Of a stretch of 64,000 nt of DNA, positions 1 through 12,091 are shown piece after piece (within the stretch, counting starts at the first letter, position 1; the number at the start of each line of letters is the position of its first letter). Origin of the DNA: Psococerastis gibbosa (Eukaryota > Arthropoda > Insecta > Psocodea > Psocidae); assembly GCA_963971405.1 (NCBI GenBank), contig OZ020487.1, positions 8,839,344 to 8,903,343 on the forward strand. The letters run 5' to 3'. The notes beneath the pieces are model-generated. The model searched no databases. It was not told the origin of the DNA and saw only the letters and a list, made by a program, of their open reading frames with translations. The translations under genes and the position numbers were made by a program.

Positions 1-290
1 GTTAGAAACAACAACACATCTATTTTACTAATACTATGTCATAGCCTATTCTTCTTTTTCCCTCTATTTCCTCCGCCCAATACTAACACATATTGAGACT
101 CGTTCCCACACTTGGTTAAGTCGAGCTACAACACTGACAAATAGTAAGTCATGTCTTAGCTTGCCCATTGGAACTTGAAGTCGATGTGGGTTGACATCGA
201 CCAGTTTGCCAATGACTAGAAACTCATTCGGAAGCAATACCAATAAGGTCAGAAAACAGATGGGTCTTTGGTAGGGCATGGTTCAACCTT

Positions 291-663
291 CAGCCCAATA
301 ACGGCGATTTGGGATTAACATAATACCGGGTTTCATTTTTTAATATTGCGTTGGTAAGGTGTCACGTGACGGTGTTTAAATATGCGCGGGGAAATCCAAA
401 TTACTACATTATTGGAATACAAGAGAATGGTACATTGTTTCATAATTGAAAGAAATACTAATAAACATTAATATGCACAGGTAGAATTATGAAATATCAT
501 AAGAATTTTAATTAATGTCTACATCTAAAGGAGAAAAAATTGAGAACTCACCAAAAATATTAATTTATCAATTTGAATTTCCCGCGCATTTTGCACTCAT
601 TTGTTTAAGACAATTGAATAAACCCAGGTATTATATTAACCCCAAATCGCCATAGTCGGGCTG
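291..663. mobile_element. MITE with about 45-bp TIRs
   Basis: The two ends form inverted repeats beginning CAGCCC, followed by GGCGATTTGGG and TTAA(C/T)ATAATACC. The 373-bp element has no coding potential. I see no convincing target duplication. The tip resembles the element at 20807-21217 (CAGCCTGATCAAGGCGAT), so the two may be one superfamily. Confidence 0.65.
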
Positions 664-719
664 CTCCCTAATATCCCATCAATATTAAGACTTACATATG
701 TTTACGCCGTAGCTCTACA

Positions 720-1056
720 AGCCACGGGGAACCGAACAAATTACTACAATCATTTCTTCGCAGTGAACACCTCTAGGCTTTGGAATTCCTTGCCAGGAGA
801 AACGAGAAGAGAAAATAAATTGGGGAGTTTTAGGACAGCCTGCCATTAGTTCATTGGGAAGGAATATGAATGAGTGAATGAATGAGTTATTATTTTCTAC
901 CTTTTCTTCTCATCCTTTTTTTTCTTCTTTTTTTAATGAAAATGTTATGTTACGTATGATAATAATGTGAAAAATAAAATAAATTGTAAATAGGTTAGCT
1001 GGTAGGGCTAAAGCTCGCCTAATATAAAGCCGTTTTTCATTCATTCATTCATTACG
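720..1056 (+). mobile_element. LINE 3' end, CR1/Jockey-like, truncated
   Basis: A plus-strand frame reads through NHFFAVNTSRLWNSLP, which matches the conserved C-terminal 'VR..R.WN.LP' block of many CR1/Jockey-clade reverse-transcriptase proteins. Stops follow, then a T-rich 3' UTR and a (TCATT/ATTC) simple tail at 1036-1056. Only the 3' end is present, as expected from 5' truncation during target-primed reverse transcription. The clade assignment is tentative. Confidence 0.55.
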
Positions 1057-1181
1057 GGATGGTTCAGGCTTGGTCGACAGCATTTCCCATGCAGCGCGGG
1101 CTTGGAGCCTCCCTCCTCGTATTCCCAGCTGCCTGAGATCTACGCTTAAGCACCGTTGACTAATTAGTTTTAACTACTTAC

Positions 1182-4100
1182 CTGTATAGTGTTGTCAAGA
1201 CTACATGTGACCAAATGGGCCCCATGATGTGGACTCCAAGCAGCATACAGAACTTGTTCCAGGTGACCCCTCAGCGTTGCAAACACCATCGACGAAACGC
1301 TGTCACCAGTCTGTGTCACTTTGAACACGTTGACGTCACCGGGCGAGTCACGTGACCCACATGTGAGCAGGTCGTGGTACGAAGAAATAGCTAAAAAAAA
1401 AAAATTGAAATGGAGTTCTTGCGCAGGTAAATCCAACAGGGATGCTATACATGGAGTCAATGTAGACGTCATCGGACAACTATTGGTTGCTGCTTATATT
1501 TTGCTTATGTAACTTTCGGACAAAAAAATTATTGGTGATCATGTGACGTCACTACGCAAGTACTCCATTGACAAGTGAGTGGTTTACCACAACACAGTTT
1601 TGTAGTAATAATAACCCTTACATTCTATGAATACTAACTAAGGCGGCTATTCCATTTGCCAATACTCAATATTCCGTCATTTGTGCATCAATAATTAATT
1701 GATGAGGTTTTTGTTTTTATATAGAGTTAAAAAACAATCTCATCAGTAATTATTGAAGCACAAATGACGGATTAGTTATTGACAAGTGGACTAGCCACCT
1801 TAATAACATTATTATTACAGACAAAAAACAATGAGCGAGACATAAAAAATTGGAAAATAGTGGGATTTCGCAGGGTCTGTACTGACTGACCTATACATTA
1901 ATTCAGTTCTCCCTCAATGATTCTCATCTTCCAATAGTTGAATCATGGAGAGATCGTGTCCCTATTGCTGAGGTTCTGAGACGAATGGATACAGAAGCCG
2001 AGTTGTTGCTTACGGTTAAGAAATGTTTCAAATAGGTTTGTTCCATATAATTTAAAAAAACATGGCGTCGTCCATTATAACATACCTGTATCACTACTAG
2101 TCATCTGGGGATGCCACACTATGTTCTGTATTAAAGAGGACTGCGCGGCAATAGTATGGCACGCAGTATAAGATCCGGGCCTGAATATCGAGATTACTCC
2201 ATCTTCAGTGCCGACAGCGAGCAGCGAAACGTCGGGTTTCCAGGCGGAACTCGTCACTTTACCTAGGTTCATTTCTATAGTCATATCGCGAGGAACTGAA
2301 ATCAGATATTTATAATTTAGACTGCAGCCAAATTGCTTGTAGACATCAAAATAACATCTAAAGAAACTAATAATAACTTTATCGTTACACATAGCCCAGG
2401 GTAGATCCCCTGAAAAATGGTGGGAAAAAACATTAAAATATAGTAGAATGAAACCCATTGGATTTTTTTCTTTTTTTTGAAGATAATATGACATACATTA
2501 AAGGAAAAATAAATTACGGGCGATCTGAGTTCGGGAGGCAGGTAGGGGTGGTTTTTAAGGGTGAAATACGGTACATCTTCATTTTAGACAAAACTACAAG
2601 TCCTATGGAAAAACGTCAAACAGCAAAAATGCAGATAATAGGAAGATGTACAACTTTAGTGATTACAATTTTTTCACAAAACCTCAAATTTTATGAGAAA
2701 AATACCAAAAACCATGGCTTTGGTTTTTTATTTTTAACTTTCACAAAAAAAAAAAAAAAAAAAAAAAAAACGTGAAAATTGGGGAAAACTTACTTTTTTA
2801 TTTTCTAAATACATTGTAATTTTTTTGATTTAAAATATTAATTTTTTCCAACTAATTTTTGACTATACATGGATAATCACCCTAATTTTCAATCGAAAAA
2901 TCTCACGTCAAAATGTCGATTTTTTTAAACAATTAGGTAGGCTTTTTGTCCGTTGAAATCTCAACTTTCCGATGGTATAAAGAACAATATACACTTATGT
3001 GCAAAATTTTCTTAAAAAATGCAATAAAAAATCGAAAAATGATGTCTTTAATATTTAAAATATGGTCCGGTCAATTTAGTCATCCAAAATTGCAATAACT
3101 CGCTTCTAATATTGTACTAAAATATGATTCGATTTTATTTTTTTAGGTTATGTCACGTTAAACATGCTATTTAAGAACGAAAATATTACTATTTTTATTT
3201 TAGAGCTGATTGACACAAGATATAAATATAGGGCTTAGATAAACTGAATTGACCGGACTATGTTTCAAATATTAGAGACATCATTTTTCGATTTGGTTTT
3301 TTGCATTTTTTAAGAAAAGTTTGCACAGTAGTGTATATTGATCTTTATACCATCGGAAAGTAGAGATTTCAACGAAAAAAAAGCCTACCTAATTTTTAAA
3401 AAATTGACATTTTGACGTGAGATTTTTCGATTGAAAATTAGGGTGATTATCCATGTATAGTCAAAAATTAGTTGGAAAAAATTAATATTTTAAATCAAAA
3501 AAATTACAGTGTATTTAGAATATAAAAAAGTAAGATTTCCCCAATTTTCATGTAAATTTTTTTTTTGTGAAAGTTAAATACAAAAAACAAAAACCCTGGT
3601 TTTTGTCATTTTCCTCATAACATTTGAGGTTATGTCAAAATTTTGGAATCACTAAAGTTGTAGATCTTCTTGCATCTACTTTTTTGTTGTTTGACGTTTT
3701 TCCACAGGACTTGTAGTTTTGTCGGAAATGAAGATGTACCGTATTTCACCCTTAAAAACCACCCCTAGCTGCCTCCCGAACTCAGATCGCCCGTAATTTA
3801 TTTTTCCTTTAATGTCTGTGATTTTATCTTCAATTTCCAATGGGTTTCATTCTATTGTACTATAATTTAATGTCTTTAAAAAAATTATCATCTATTAGCT
3901 GCCTTAATATGGCAACGTATTAGACAAGTACTGCTATGAATTTTCTTCCACACACAGGCAGCGCAAATCAACAACTAACCTAGCAACCGGTAAATTACAA
4001 CAAAGTGAGGTCTTCTTTCTGCCTTTAGCCAATCATGGTAAAAATAATATGTATTGATAGTTTTTGTTCTATTAATAAACCAACCTAGCGGAGTTTGGGC

Positions 4101-7100
4101 AATAAACTCAACTAAGCCTGCTTTACATGCCCTCCAAAGCATGGCCAGAAAATGTAGCAAGTGTGGGACTCGAACCAACCCCCTTTCGAGTGAAAGTCTG
4201 AGTCAGTACCACTACATGTCCTGACCTTTAATTGCCTAAGTGTCTCTAGCAAAGAGAATAAGGTGCAAAAAAGCTCTTTAGCCCAAAAATAAACAAAGGT
4301 CTTCTTACGTTTTTGGCAGCGCAGATCAGGATAAACAAGGAGCTTCTGATTAGTCACAACATACAGCTCAAACTCCGAGACCAGACCACTTGTGGAGGAG
4401 AGTGGCGGACCCCATTCCAAGTTGTAGACTGGATTGCTAGAAGCGGCAGCCAATAGGACTGCTGACCCGCTGGTGCATTCTATGATGCCTACTCGTCCTC
4501 CTGATGTCCCGTACACCAATGTATGGTCTTTTTCCGGGTGCCACGTGACTGCCATGACACGATCTGCAAATCAAAAAAGGAGAGTCAAAAGATAGGAGAG
4601 ATGGGCTAGAGGAGTGTCGTTCTTACTGGAGTCGTTCTTAAGAACGGCTCTTGAGCCATGAACTGATTGAACCGGTTCCTGACTACAAAAAAATTAGGTT
4701 CTTGAAGAACGCTATGCAAAATGGAGATATCCGGCATGTGAAGTGGTCGCCACTTACGTAAAATAAGTTTTTTCTCCACTGAAAAATAACGACTGATGTG
4801 AATCAAATACTCTACTTTCAAATATAAGACAGAACAGGGAACCAGTAGAAATTCCCTTTCACGAACGCTAACCATAGGCGAACTGGTTCAAGAAACTGTA
4901 TAGGGAACGATCAAAGTCTACCAGTTGCCAGTGTTGGGATTGAGCCGAAGGCATGAACCGGTTCTTAAAAGAACGCATAATAAGAGCCGTTCTTTTTGAA
5001 TCACTTGAACTGAGAGCGCAAGTTCCCGAGAAAACCAAGAACGGCCCACCTCTAAGATGGGCCATCCGCTTCACACAAAAACATATTATTGAGTTTCTGG
5101 GGCCACCCACCACGTCTCCCAAACAGTCATCTGGACTATACTCGTGAGAGTCTATCCAGAGTCAATACCAGGAACACTAGATTGAAAACCACGTTCGTTA
5201 CTAATTCCATCTCGTTTGTAAGGATCATTGTTAGTATTATTAAACTATATAGTAAGTTCAAAACTGATAAATAATTATTCTAATCATATGTCTATGGATC
5301 TTCTTCAAGTTACAGCCGTCTGACTGGTGGGCAGCAGCATGTGGCATCGATGCCTCCACTCTCCACAATCCTGACACGCCCTCCTCAAATACACTTATGT
5401 ACTGGTCCCTACATTCTCCATCACTTGCTGCAGATATCCCTTTCTTGGGCGCCCAGGCCGGTTCACGCCTTCTATGATACAACTGACAAAGTTCTCTTGT
5501 CGTAGCAAATGTTATCGTTATCTCCAGTGGGCGCATGATCTAATATTAAATGAAAAGAAAACGAATGTTATTGTGATTCGCCTGTATGTGAATTCGAATT
5601 TTACCTATACCTAAAAAACTGACCTCTAATATTTTTGGAATAAATTCTAGCAGACCCCGTTGGCTTGGTAACATCCCAAACCCGAACACAGCCATCACTA
5701 CAGCCAAAGGCAATAGTATTTGGATCGTGGGGTGAACATGTCACGCAGATCCCACCTCCGTACAACATCCCAATGTCAGCTGAAATTTCGCCAGTCTCAA
5801 TGTCGCTACACAGTATGTGTCTGTCCGAACCGACTGTCCAAATCTGGAAAAATAGTCACAATCCACAAGATTATATCATATATTAGTAGGATGGCCATCA
5901 ACAGCTCAGTCAATCAACGATTCCGTAGTTACGACCAATTGGCACTTGTCCCACTACTTCCATGACGATTTGAGAAATGCCAAATGTTTGTCCACTATTG
6001 GCTAAACTTAGATTATGGTCTACTCTTTCTTTTATCGTTGTATATTGCAGGTTCATTCCTGAATCTACGTATCGCTACTTCAGAAGAAAAAAGGCACAAC
6101 TCAAAAATTGTCAATTGGCAATTGTGGCGGGAACTGTCAGGTAATTTATTATAAAAAACTTTAACATCCAATTTCTGTAAATTGATAGATTTAGAGTTGT
6201 TTCCTTTTTTCTACCGAAGTAGCGGTATATAAATCTACAGCAGTGGCTTTTAGAGCAGAGTTAGTCATGTAGAATTAAATTGACTTGAAGAGGAATCTCC
6301 TCAGGGTATTATATCAATATATATATAAATAGGAAATTAAGGTTAATCCGGACAATGCGTGGCTGGAACCCATTTATCCATTTTCGGGGCAACATGTTAC
6401 TATTACACTAACTGTCCACATTATCCAGGTCTGACTGTATTGTCTATATAATGCTCATCAACAAAATTCATATTGCTCGACAGGTCAGCACAGCTAGATA
6501 ACTAACTGGACAGGTCTGCGAGCTACCTAATAGCATTAAGAGTAATCAATTGTTAACGATATGTTCCATTAATAAAATAAAGTCAAAACTGGATAAGGCG
6601 GACAATTCATATTGGTGTAGAATGGCAACGCGATGCTCTAGTCAGGACATGTAGAGTGGTGGTGCGGACTCTGATTTTCACCCGAAAGGTTGTTGGTTCG
6701 AGTCCTACACTTCCTACATTTTTTGGTCATGCTTCGGAGGGCATGTAAAGCAGGCGTTCCCGGGCCTTCCTAGTTGTGTGTAAGAGAGGGCTTTACAGCC
6801 CTAACTCCGCTAGGTTGGCTTAGTAATTGAACAAAAAAGTCAATATTTATTTATTTATTTTATATTTTATTTAGAAAGGCATAGATCATGGTTTCGAGTC
6901 CCGCATAGATTTTTCTTGGATAAAATGAGCTGCGGAGCTTGTGGCTCTTCAACCTAAGTTGGTATGATGGTAAAAACCTAAATTGCTAGAGCTAGTATTT
7001 TTTAATAATTTGTCCCCAGAATGCTTCAACTCACTTGTCGTTTATCCGGACATTTGGCAAACGCGAAGAACTCCCTTTTATGTAATTCATGTATCGTCCG

Positions 7101-8832
7101 CCAGGGCCCCTGCTCTGAACGCCAGCCATCGTCCGACGACGACGATATCTGCAAAGCAGCCAGCTCCTTGGAACGTCGGGTTAACAGTGTGTTCTCATCG
7201 TGCCACAATAGGGGGTATATGTTGGTGTAACCCCCTTCGGGGGTCATGAGAGTGCGGTAAGGTGCCAACTTGAAGTTTTTGACATGTCTGGTCAACAGAA
7301 GAGAAATAAATTAAAAGACAATCAACATAATAATATTTTGGGTCAATATTTAAGTATATACAGTAGGGGTCTTCACAGTGTTCGTGTTATCGAGTTATAC
7401 CTAGTTAAGTGTGTTATATCAAGCTAAGTTAACACATCGATAACCCGATAACCAGCTAACCAGCGTACTATCCTAAACCCACTTCCAAGTTGGTTAACGT
7501 GTTATTTACCTTGCTATAGCTCAGGTTTGACCGCCGCCATATTTGTTTTTTTCGATTGATTTGAAACACGAGTTTAAAATTTTGTAGTATTTAAATGTAT
7601 TTGTGTAATCTATTATCACAAGCAATTACCGTAAATACTTAAAATTATAATAACCAAAATGAACAAAAAATATAAACAAATGTGGCACTAGAATAGAGTT
7701 CTGCCACTTTCTTTAAAGCCGTGCCACGAACGTCTGACTACTACCACGTTGTTTACTCTGTCGATATAGCATGATAACTCACTCCCGAGGTCCACTCACG
7801 ATTGTGTGTTAAGTTGAATAGCACATCTAACTCGATAACTCGATAACACGAACACTGTGAAGACCCCTATTGAATAGACTGTTATTAGTTAATTGTGACA
7901 ATAATCCCTTTCGGCTCGAGCCAATCTGGTGTAGGGAGATTCCATGCAAGTTTTCCTCTATGCTACGTACGCTATGTATGTAATTACAGTAATTCATTTA
8001 GGCGGCAATTCCACCGACTCCGTTTTGCATAATGCACGTGACATTGACGTGGTATCAGACATTAAAGGCTTATTAATGATGTCTGCTACCACGTCAATGT
8101 CACATGCATTATGATAACGAGGTCGATGGAATTGCCGCCTAAACAAAACGATGCCTTAATTTTCAAACCACATAAATCCAAAATCGCAACTTTTCAGGGG
8201 AGAAAATAATACAAATTAAAAATTCATTGAGTCACTCCTATATTTTTTTTTATAACGGCTATTACTGCGCAAATAAATTGTTTCTTGATATAAGTGTTTT
8301 GTAGGTAGAAAAGGAATTTTGTTTTCCGAACACGTGGATATCAACATCTGATATTCGCCAATTTTAGATTTATATGGTTTTCGAATGAAGGTATCGAAAA
8401 CGTACATCGCTGCAGTACTTACCTAGCGGTCTTAGACCTCCAAAGAGAAAGTTCACCCAGCGCTGAAGTTACGGCAATTATTGAGTCACCAGCGCTGGGC
8501 TGCCACGCTATATCCACGACGGTCCTGTCGCAAGCGCGAATCTCCTGCAACTTGCGGCCGTTTTGGACCAGTTTGACAATGGCAACGGCGCCCGCATTGT
8601 TGGCCACAGCGACGAGTGAGGCATCTGTCGGGCAACAGGCAATGTTCTTGACTTTCTTGAGCTTGATCCCATATTTGTTGGCGACATTCTCCTGCAGGTA
8701 CCAGCCGACCAGGCAGCCATTTTCGGAGGCCGATAGGACGTAATTGGGGTCGGCCCTGGACCACGCGACCGCTACCACGGGCACGAAGTCAGGAGAATTG
8801 ACCTTTTTTTGGTTTTTGAAGTTACATTTCGG
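1182..8832 (-). CDS. Gemin5: Gemin5-like WD40 protein, partial gene (six internal exons)
   Basis: Gemin5 is the snRNA-recognition subunit of the SMN complex, which assembles Sm cores on snRNAs in the cytoplasm. Six minus-strand exons are visible: 8832-8423, 7287-7035, 5843-5624, 4563-4309, 2295-2086 and 1390-1182. All have AG/GT borders and junction phases that agree (2, 0, 1, 1, 1), giving about 519 residues. Translated blocks follow the vertebrate WD40 order: VLSASENGCLVGWY; DRHILCSDIETGEIS; SDGCVRVWDVTKP; MAVTWHPEKDHTLVYGTSGG with YNLEWGPP; LLAVGTEDGVISIF; GHLEQVLYAAWSPHHGAHLV. The last closely matches the human block ending in AWSPHHDGRLV. The first visible exon begins mid-propeller, so the start codon and early repeats lie upstream, perhaps in or beyond the N gap. 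The 3' part, including the helical C-terminal domain, runs off the left edge. Introns carry a 1.5-kb palindrome, SINEs and MITEs. The family call comes from memory of the human protein. Confidence 0.88.
1642..1799. mobile_element. Foldback MITE, GGCGG-ATTCCA family, arm type 3
   Basis: A 158-bp inverted repeat with tips GGCGGCTATTCCA/TGGACTAGCCACC, flanked by TAA on the left and TTA on the right. The arms contain CCGTCATTTGTGCATCAATA on one side and its complement on the other. It lies in the Gemin5 intron 2085-1391. It is non-coding and shares arms with the copies at 18374 and 31128. Confidence 0.8.
1905..2034 (+). mobile_element. LINE C-terminal fragment
   Basis: The plus-strand frame reads WRDRVPIAEVLRRMDTEAEL, the conserved block just before the 'GH.MRN' tail of insect RTE/BS-like reverse-transcriptase ORFs. 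The same block recurs at 53140-53480 followed by its continuation. Only this fragment is present, inside a Gemin5 intron. Confidence 0.6.
2388..3880. repeat. Large palindromic (foldback) element in Gemin5 intron
   Basis: About 660-bp arms are inverted copies of each other around a centre near 3110-3180. The left arm carries CGGGCGATCTGAGTTCGGG and the right arm its complement. Paired landmarks continue inward to GGTCCGGTCAATTTAG. A 26-A run (2745-2770) interrupts the left arm. The left end extends to AGCCCAGGGTAGATCCC, which is missing on the right but present in the half-copy at 53520-53735, so the right end is truncated. It is non-coding. Confidence 0.85.
4060..4227 (-). mobile_element. tRNA-derived SINE, family S1 (minus)
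   Basis: In reverse complement it reads a tRNA-like head with pol III box B GGTTCGAGTCC, then the diagnostic body GGAGGGCATGTAAAGCAGG and a tail ending in GAACAAAAA. It is the same family as the copies at 6643, 22631, 37027 and 57866. It lies about 80 bp from the Gemin5 exon at 4309. Confidence 0.8.
4564..5623. other. Gemin5 intron, diverged repeat DNA
   Basis: No exon is needed here because flanking exons 5843-5624 and 4563-4309 join in phase (G|AT). The region contains scattered GAACCGGTTC palindromes at about 4670 and 4956 and several short open frames with no recognisable domain. It looks like degenerate repeat sequence. Confidence 0.4.
6060..6238. mobile_element. MITE with about 45-bp TIRs
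   Basis: GAATCTACGTATCGCTACTTC at 6060 pairs with the complementary sequence ending near 6238. The repeat continues through AGAAAAAAGG and AACTC on both sides. The element is 180 bp, non-coding, and lies in the Gemin5 intron between 7035 and 5843. Confidence 0.6.
6643..6866 (+). mobile_element. tRNA-derived SINE, family S1
   Basis: A tRNA-like head (GTAGAGTGGTGGTGCGG as box A region, box B GGTTCGAGTCC at 6695-6705) is followed by a body with CTTCGGAGGGCATGTAAAGC, a 3' segment CTCCGCTAGGTTGGCTTAG and a (TATT)n tail. It is one of the best-preserved copies in the window. Confidence 0.85.
7366..7867. mobile_element. MITE with TA target duplication, family T2
   Basis: Long TIRs begin GGGGTCTTCACAGTGTTCG on both sides and are flanked directly by TA. 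The arms continue with TGTTATCGAGTTAT. It is 502 bp and non-coding, so a Tc1/mariner-type TA duplication is plausible. The copy at 44383-45487 has the same tips and TA flanks. Confidence 0.75.
8001..8139. mobile_element. Foldback MITE, GGCGG-ATTCCA family, arm type 2
   Basis: A 139-bp near-perfect hairpin with tips GGCGGCAATTCCA and TGGAATTGCCGCC, flanked by TTA on the left and TAA on the right. The arms carry CACCGACTCCG and GTGACATTGACGTGGTA, with the loop-proximal motif TGTCTGCTACCACGTCAATG. Related arms occur at 40435 and 49261. Confidence 0.8.
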
Positions 8833-9710
8833 CTGCAACAATGTTATAACCTCTATTATTACATATTGCACAAAGGGAGACCATAAAGTGTGTTAGTATC
8901 AATAAAATATCATATTAGCGGATACATTTGGAATGGGAACGAAAATGGGAAACGGGCAAGTGAGAATCGGTCAATTAACATACAAATGGTGTTATAGAAC
9001 TAAAGTTATTTTTTCGTAGGCAACGAGCAAGTTCTTTATTGCTTCAGTAATGTTGACAATTTTCAACATAAGACCCTTTGACAATACGTTGTCNNNNNNN
9101 NNNNNNNNNNNNNNNNNNNNNNNNNNNNNNNNNNNNNNNNNNNNNNNNNNNNNNNNNNNNNNNNNNNNNNNNNNNNNNNNNNNNNNNNNNNNNNNNNNNN
9201 NNNNNNNNNNNNNNNNNNNNNNNNNNNNNNNNNNNNNNNNNNNNNNNNNNNNNNNNNNNNNNNNNNNNNNNNNNNNNNNNNNNNNNNNNNNNNCAAATCA
9301 TTTGAAGAATAGCTATTAAGAAAAAGCATTTATTAATTTGACCCTGACATGCTTAAAATGAGTTAGAATTCCTGTATCCTGCCAAATTATAAAAAACCTC
9401 GTACCTTCTACCAAACGTTGCTCGTTTCTAAAACTGCCGAAACAAAAAGTACCGCTAATTAAACGCACACAGAAACATGCCAAAGAAACTTACATGACGT
9501 CTAGAATAATTAAATGTAATCAGATTTTACGTGTAACTACGACCAAGGGATATATCTTGCTTTAATTTTTGTCACCCATTAGAAACGCATGGGGTCCTCT
9601 TAAAACTAGGGCACTATGTAGACCTTGACATTTGCTTGCGTATTAGACACCTGTCCGGCTCATACAGTATTTTAGTGTTACAACTAAAGCTTTATTTGCT
9701 TTTATTATAG
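8833..9710. other. Region with 200-N assembly gap (9094-9293)
   Basis: A run of exactly 200 N sits between Gemin5 and the transposon nuclease gene. Upstream exons of either gene could be hidden here. The flanking non-N sequence shows no supported exon. Confidence 0.9.
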
Positions 9711-12077
9711 GTTAAACATTCCCAGAGAATGAATGCTCCAGCATTAACAGCTTGGGTGCACCTTACCATTGATGGGGCGGTCATTAGTGGTCACTGCAAA
9801 TGTATGGCAGGTCTCGATGAAGTTTGCTCTCATGTGGCCACTATATTGTTTGCTCTCTTGCACAAGGCGAATGAAACATCTTGTACGGACCAGCTGGCGC
9901 AATGGCCTGTGCCAAGGTTGAAAGATGTCGAGTTGTCCACTATTCAAAACATGACGTGGGGGAAAGAAAGTAGGTCTTTCGGCACCACAAAACTGCCTAA
10001 GTTCGTACCAGAAATGAACGAAGAGGAGATAGGTGCATTCCTCAATGCAATTGAAGTGCAATCTGGTGAGTAATTCGCTATTCTCCACTGATTAGTACAT
10101 ATACTTGTTCATGACGCATTGATGATTGTTTTCGGAGTCGCAGGCTATATTACCTGCATTGTAGTACATATTTACATCATAACGTAGGTAATACACAAGA
10201 CCTGGTCCATTCACAGCAACGTTAGTAATGTAATTACGTACTAATTATTATAAAATTACACGGCCAGAGTTACGTGATACTATAGTGCAATCCTTATACT
10301 TTACATACTCACACTTGGTTTTAGGAATAACGCCTGCCCTCTCCTATATCACCGGACCACATTGTGACCGCTTAGCCGCAGCCCAGAAGCAGGTTTTGAA
10401 CATGGACCTGGGAGACCTATTTGAGAAAGACTTGTTGGACTTTCCTTTAGTTTTGCTCCTAGAATTTTCACAAGGTAAATAGGAATTTAATTCTGACGAT
10501 GGGTTCAATTATCGCCATTAGGGGAAAAACTTAATAAGTGTATGTAAAATAAGGAATATTAAATTGGCATAATGATAGTAATAATATCGGTAGCGCAACG
10601 AAAATGGAAGCAGTTTCGGAAGGATTGCTTGCCCAAGCCAGATTTTGGTTTTAGAAAAAAAAAATATTTTTTGAAAATATTATGAAGTCGCTCCCTTATG
10701 CATTCATTACATTACATATTGTATTGATTTGTCTATTATGGAATATGCAATGACTGATTGACGACAACAGAAAGTGGCTGGAGGGCGAAGTGGAGGGGAC
10801 GAGACGAAGAGGTATAAGAACCAGATTGAGGACGACCTCAGAAAGGCGGGAATGATTCCTGAAGAAGAGATAAGATGGCAGGGAGTAGTGGGGGAGACTC
10901 ATAAATCACACAATAAGTTTATAATTACACACAAAATTGGACATTACGATGTATACAAAATACAAGAGGGACCCTGCTTCAATTTCAAGTATACCTTCAC
11001 TGCCTAAAGCAGATTGAAACGACTCCTCGGCTTAACGCATACAGAAAACCAAAACCTTTTCAATTGGGCCCGGTACCTCCTACACAACCGGGTGGCCGGG
11101 CTCCAGGGGCGGAAAAGGGTCACTGTGCTGCAGCGCGGCCAAAACTCTTTTTTAAGAATCATAACAATCCCATCTCCTTATATAGGGGACAGGACCAGCA
11201 CCTCACCCTCCCTACCCGAGGGGGAGGAATAGGTGATAATTATAGTGAGGCATGAACGGTCCCAACTCTCTACCATCTTTCTTCGTGAGTTTAATTTATC
11301 GAAAAATGTAAGCTGGAACCCATAAGCCCGTCACTACTTGAACACGTGGTAATTTCTTTTGTTTCAGGTGTGAATATTAGCTTGAGCCTTGAGCAAGTTC
11401 AAGAAATCGAGAAATTGTCACGAGGCCAAGAAGGCGAGACGTGGCACCGGTATAGAAGAGGGCGTGTGACGGCGTCCAACTTCAAGAGTGCATGCACGTC
11501 TTCCTTGGAAAGCCCAGCTATTAGCACTTTAAAAAAAATATGTTATGCCGGACAAAGTCCGTTCTATAGTGCAGCCACTTCATATGGCAAAGACCATGAA
11601 GATGTAGCTCTTCGCGCCTATGTGCAGAATGTGCAAAATGTGCACCAGGACTTTAAGCTGAGGAAGTCAGGATTAATAATTAAGACGACGCATCCGATGT
11701 TTGGAGCTTCCCCTGATGCAATAGTGTCATGTCTTTGCTGTGGAGACGGCTGTGTAGAAGTGAAATGCCCCTTCAGCATGAGGGAATCCAATATTAGCAA
11801 CTACTGCGCTATGAAGAATGCTTGTCTGGAAGTTGGTAGTAGTGGCATAAGGCTAAAGAAAACCCATGCATACTATTACCAAATTCAGCTCCAACTGTTT
11901 GTTGGTGACTATAAATATGTTGATTTCATTGTGTGGTCTAACAAAGATATGTTTGTGGCCAGAGTATTACCTGATAGTGAATTTATTAAAAATAAGGTAC
12001 AGAGGGCAAAAAATTACCACCAAAGGGTGATATTGCCGGAGTTATTAGGAAAAGCATTTACTAGAAATGTTTCATAA
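9711..12077 (+). CDS. SWIM zinc-finger / YqaJ-nuclease protein of an ISL2EU-like transposon (5' partial)
   Basis: Three exons join in phase: 9711-10065, 10325-10474 and 11368-12077, with acceptors TTATTATAG, GGTTTTAG and TTGTTTCAG. They encode about 404 residues. Exon 1 carries a SWIM zinc finger, GHCKCMAGLDEVCSHVA (CxC...CxH). Exon 3 is a YqaJ-type PD-(D/E)xK nuclease domain: WHRYRRGRVTASNF, then GASPDAIVSC and VEVKCPFSM supplying the acidic residue and ExK. These domains resemble lambda-exonuclease-type recombinases. I recall that ISL2EU elements encode such a protein next to a THAP-DDE transposase. Its partner here is the convergent transposase at 14379-16825. The frame is open in every exon seen, but no start exon is visible, so the 5' end is lost or lies in the N gap. 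Intron 10475-11367 carries a LINE tail. Expression is unknown. Confidence 0.78.
10735..10900 (+). mobile_element. LINE C-terminal tail fragment
   Basis: The plus frame reads RYKNQIEDDLRKAGMIPEEE and then IRWQG. This is the basic 'R..R.Y..QI..DL..AG' tail typical of the C-terminus of RTE/Jockey-type LINE proteins. It sits inside an intron of the YqaJ gene. Confidence 0.5.
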
Positions 12078-12091
12078 AAAAAAAACATTGT

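Noticed and set aside
64-279. A 71-codon minus-strand frame that could be the next Gemin5 exon
   Set aside because: No acceptor in the required phase 0 and no WD40-like text; it does not continue the VWD-type strand expected after the exon at 1182.
2458-2775. A 105-codon plus-strand frame
   Set aside because: It lies wholly in one arm of a palindromic repeat and ends in an A-run, so it is not a gene.
5258-5536. A 92-codon minus-strand frame inside a Gemin5 intron
   Set aside because: Flanking Gemin5 exons join in phase without it and I recognise no domain; probably repeat-derived.
10774-11007. A 77-codon plus-strand frame as a YqaJ-gene exon
   Set aside because: It reads a LINE tail and is skipped by the in-phase junction 10474|11368.
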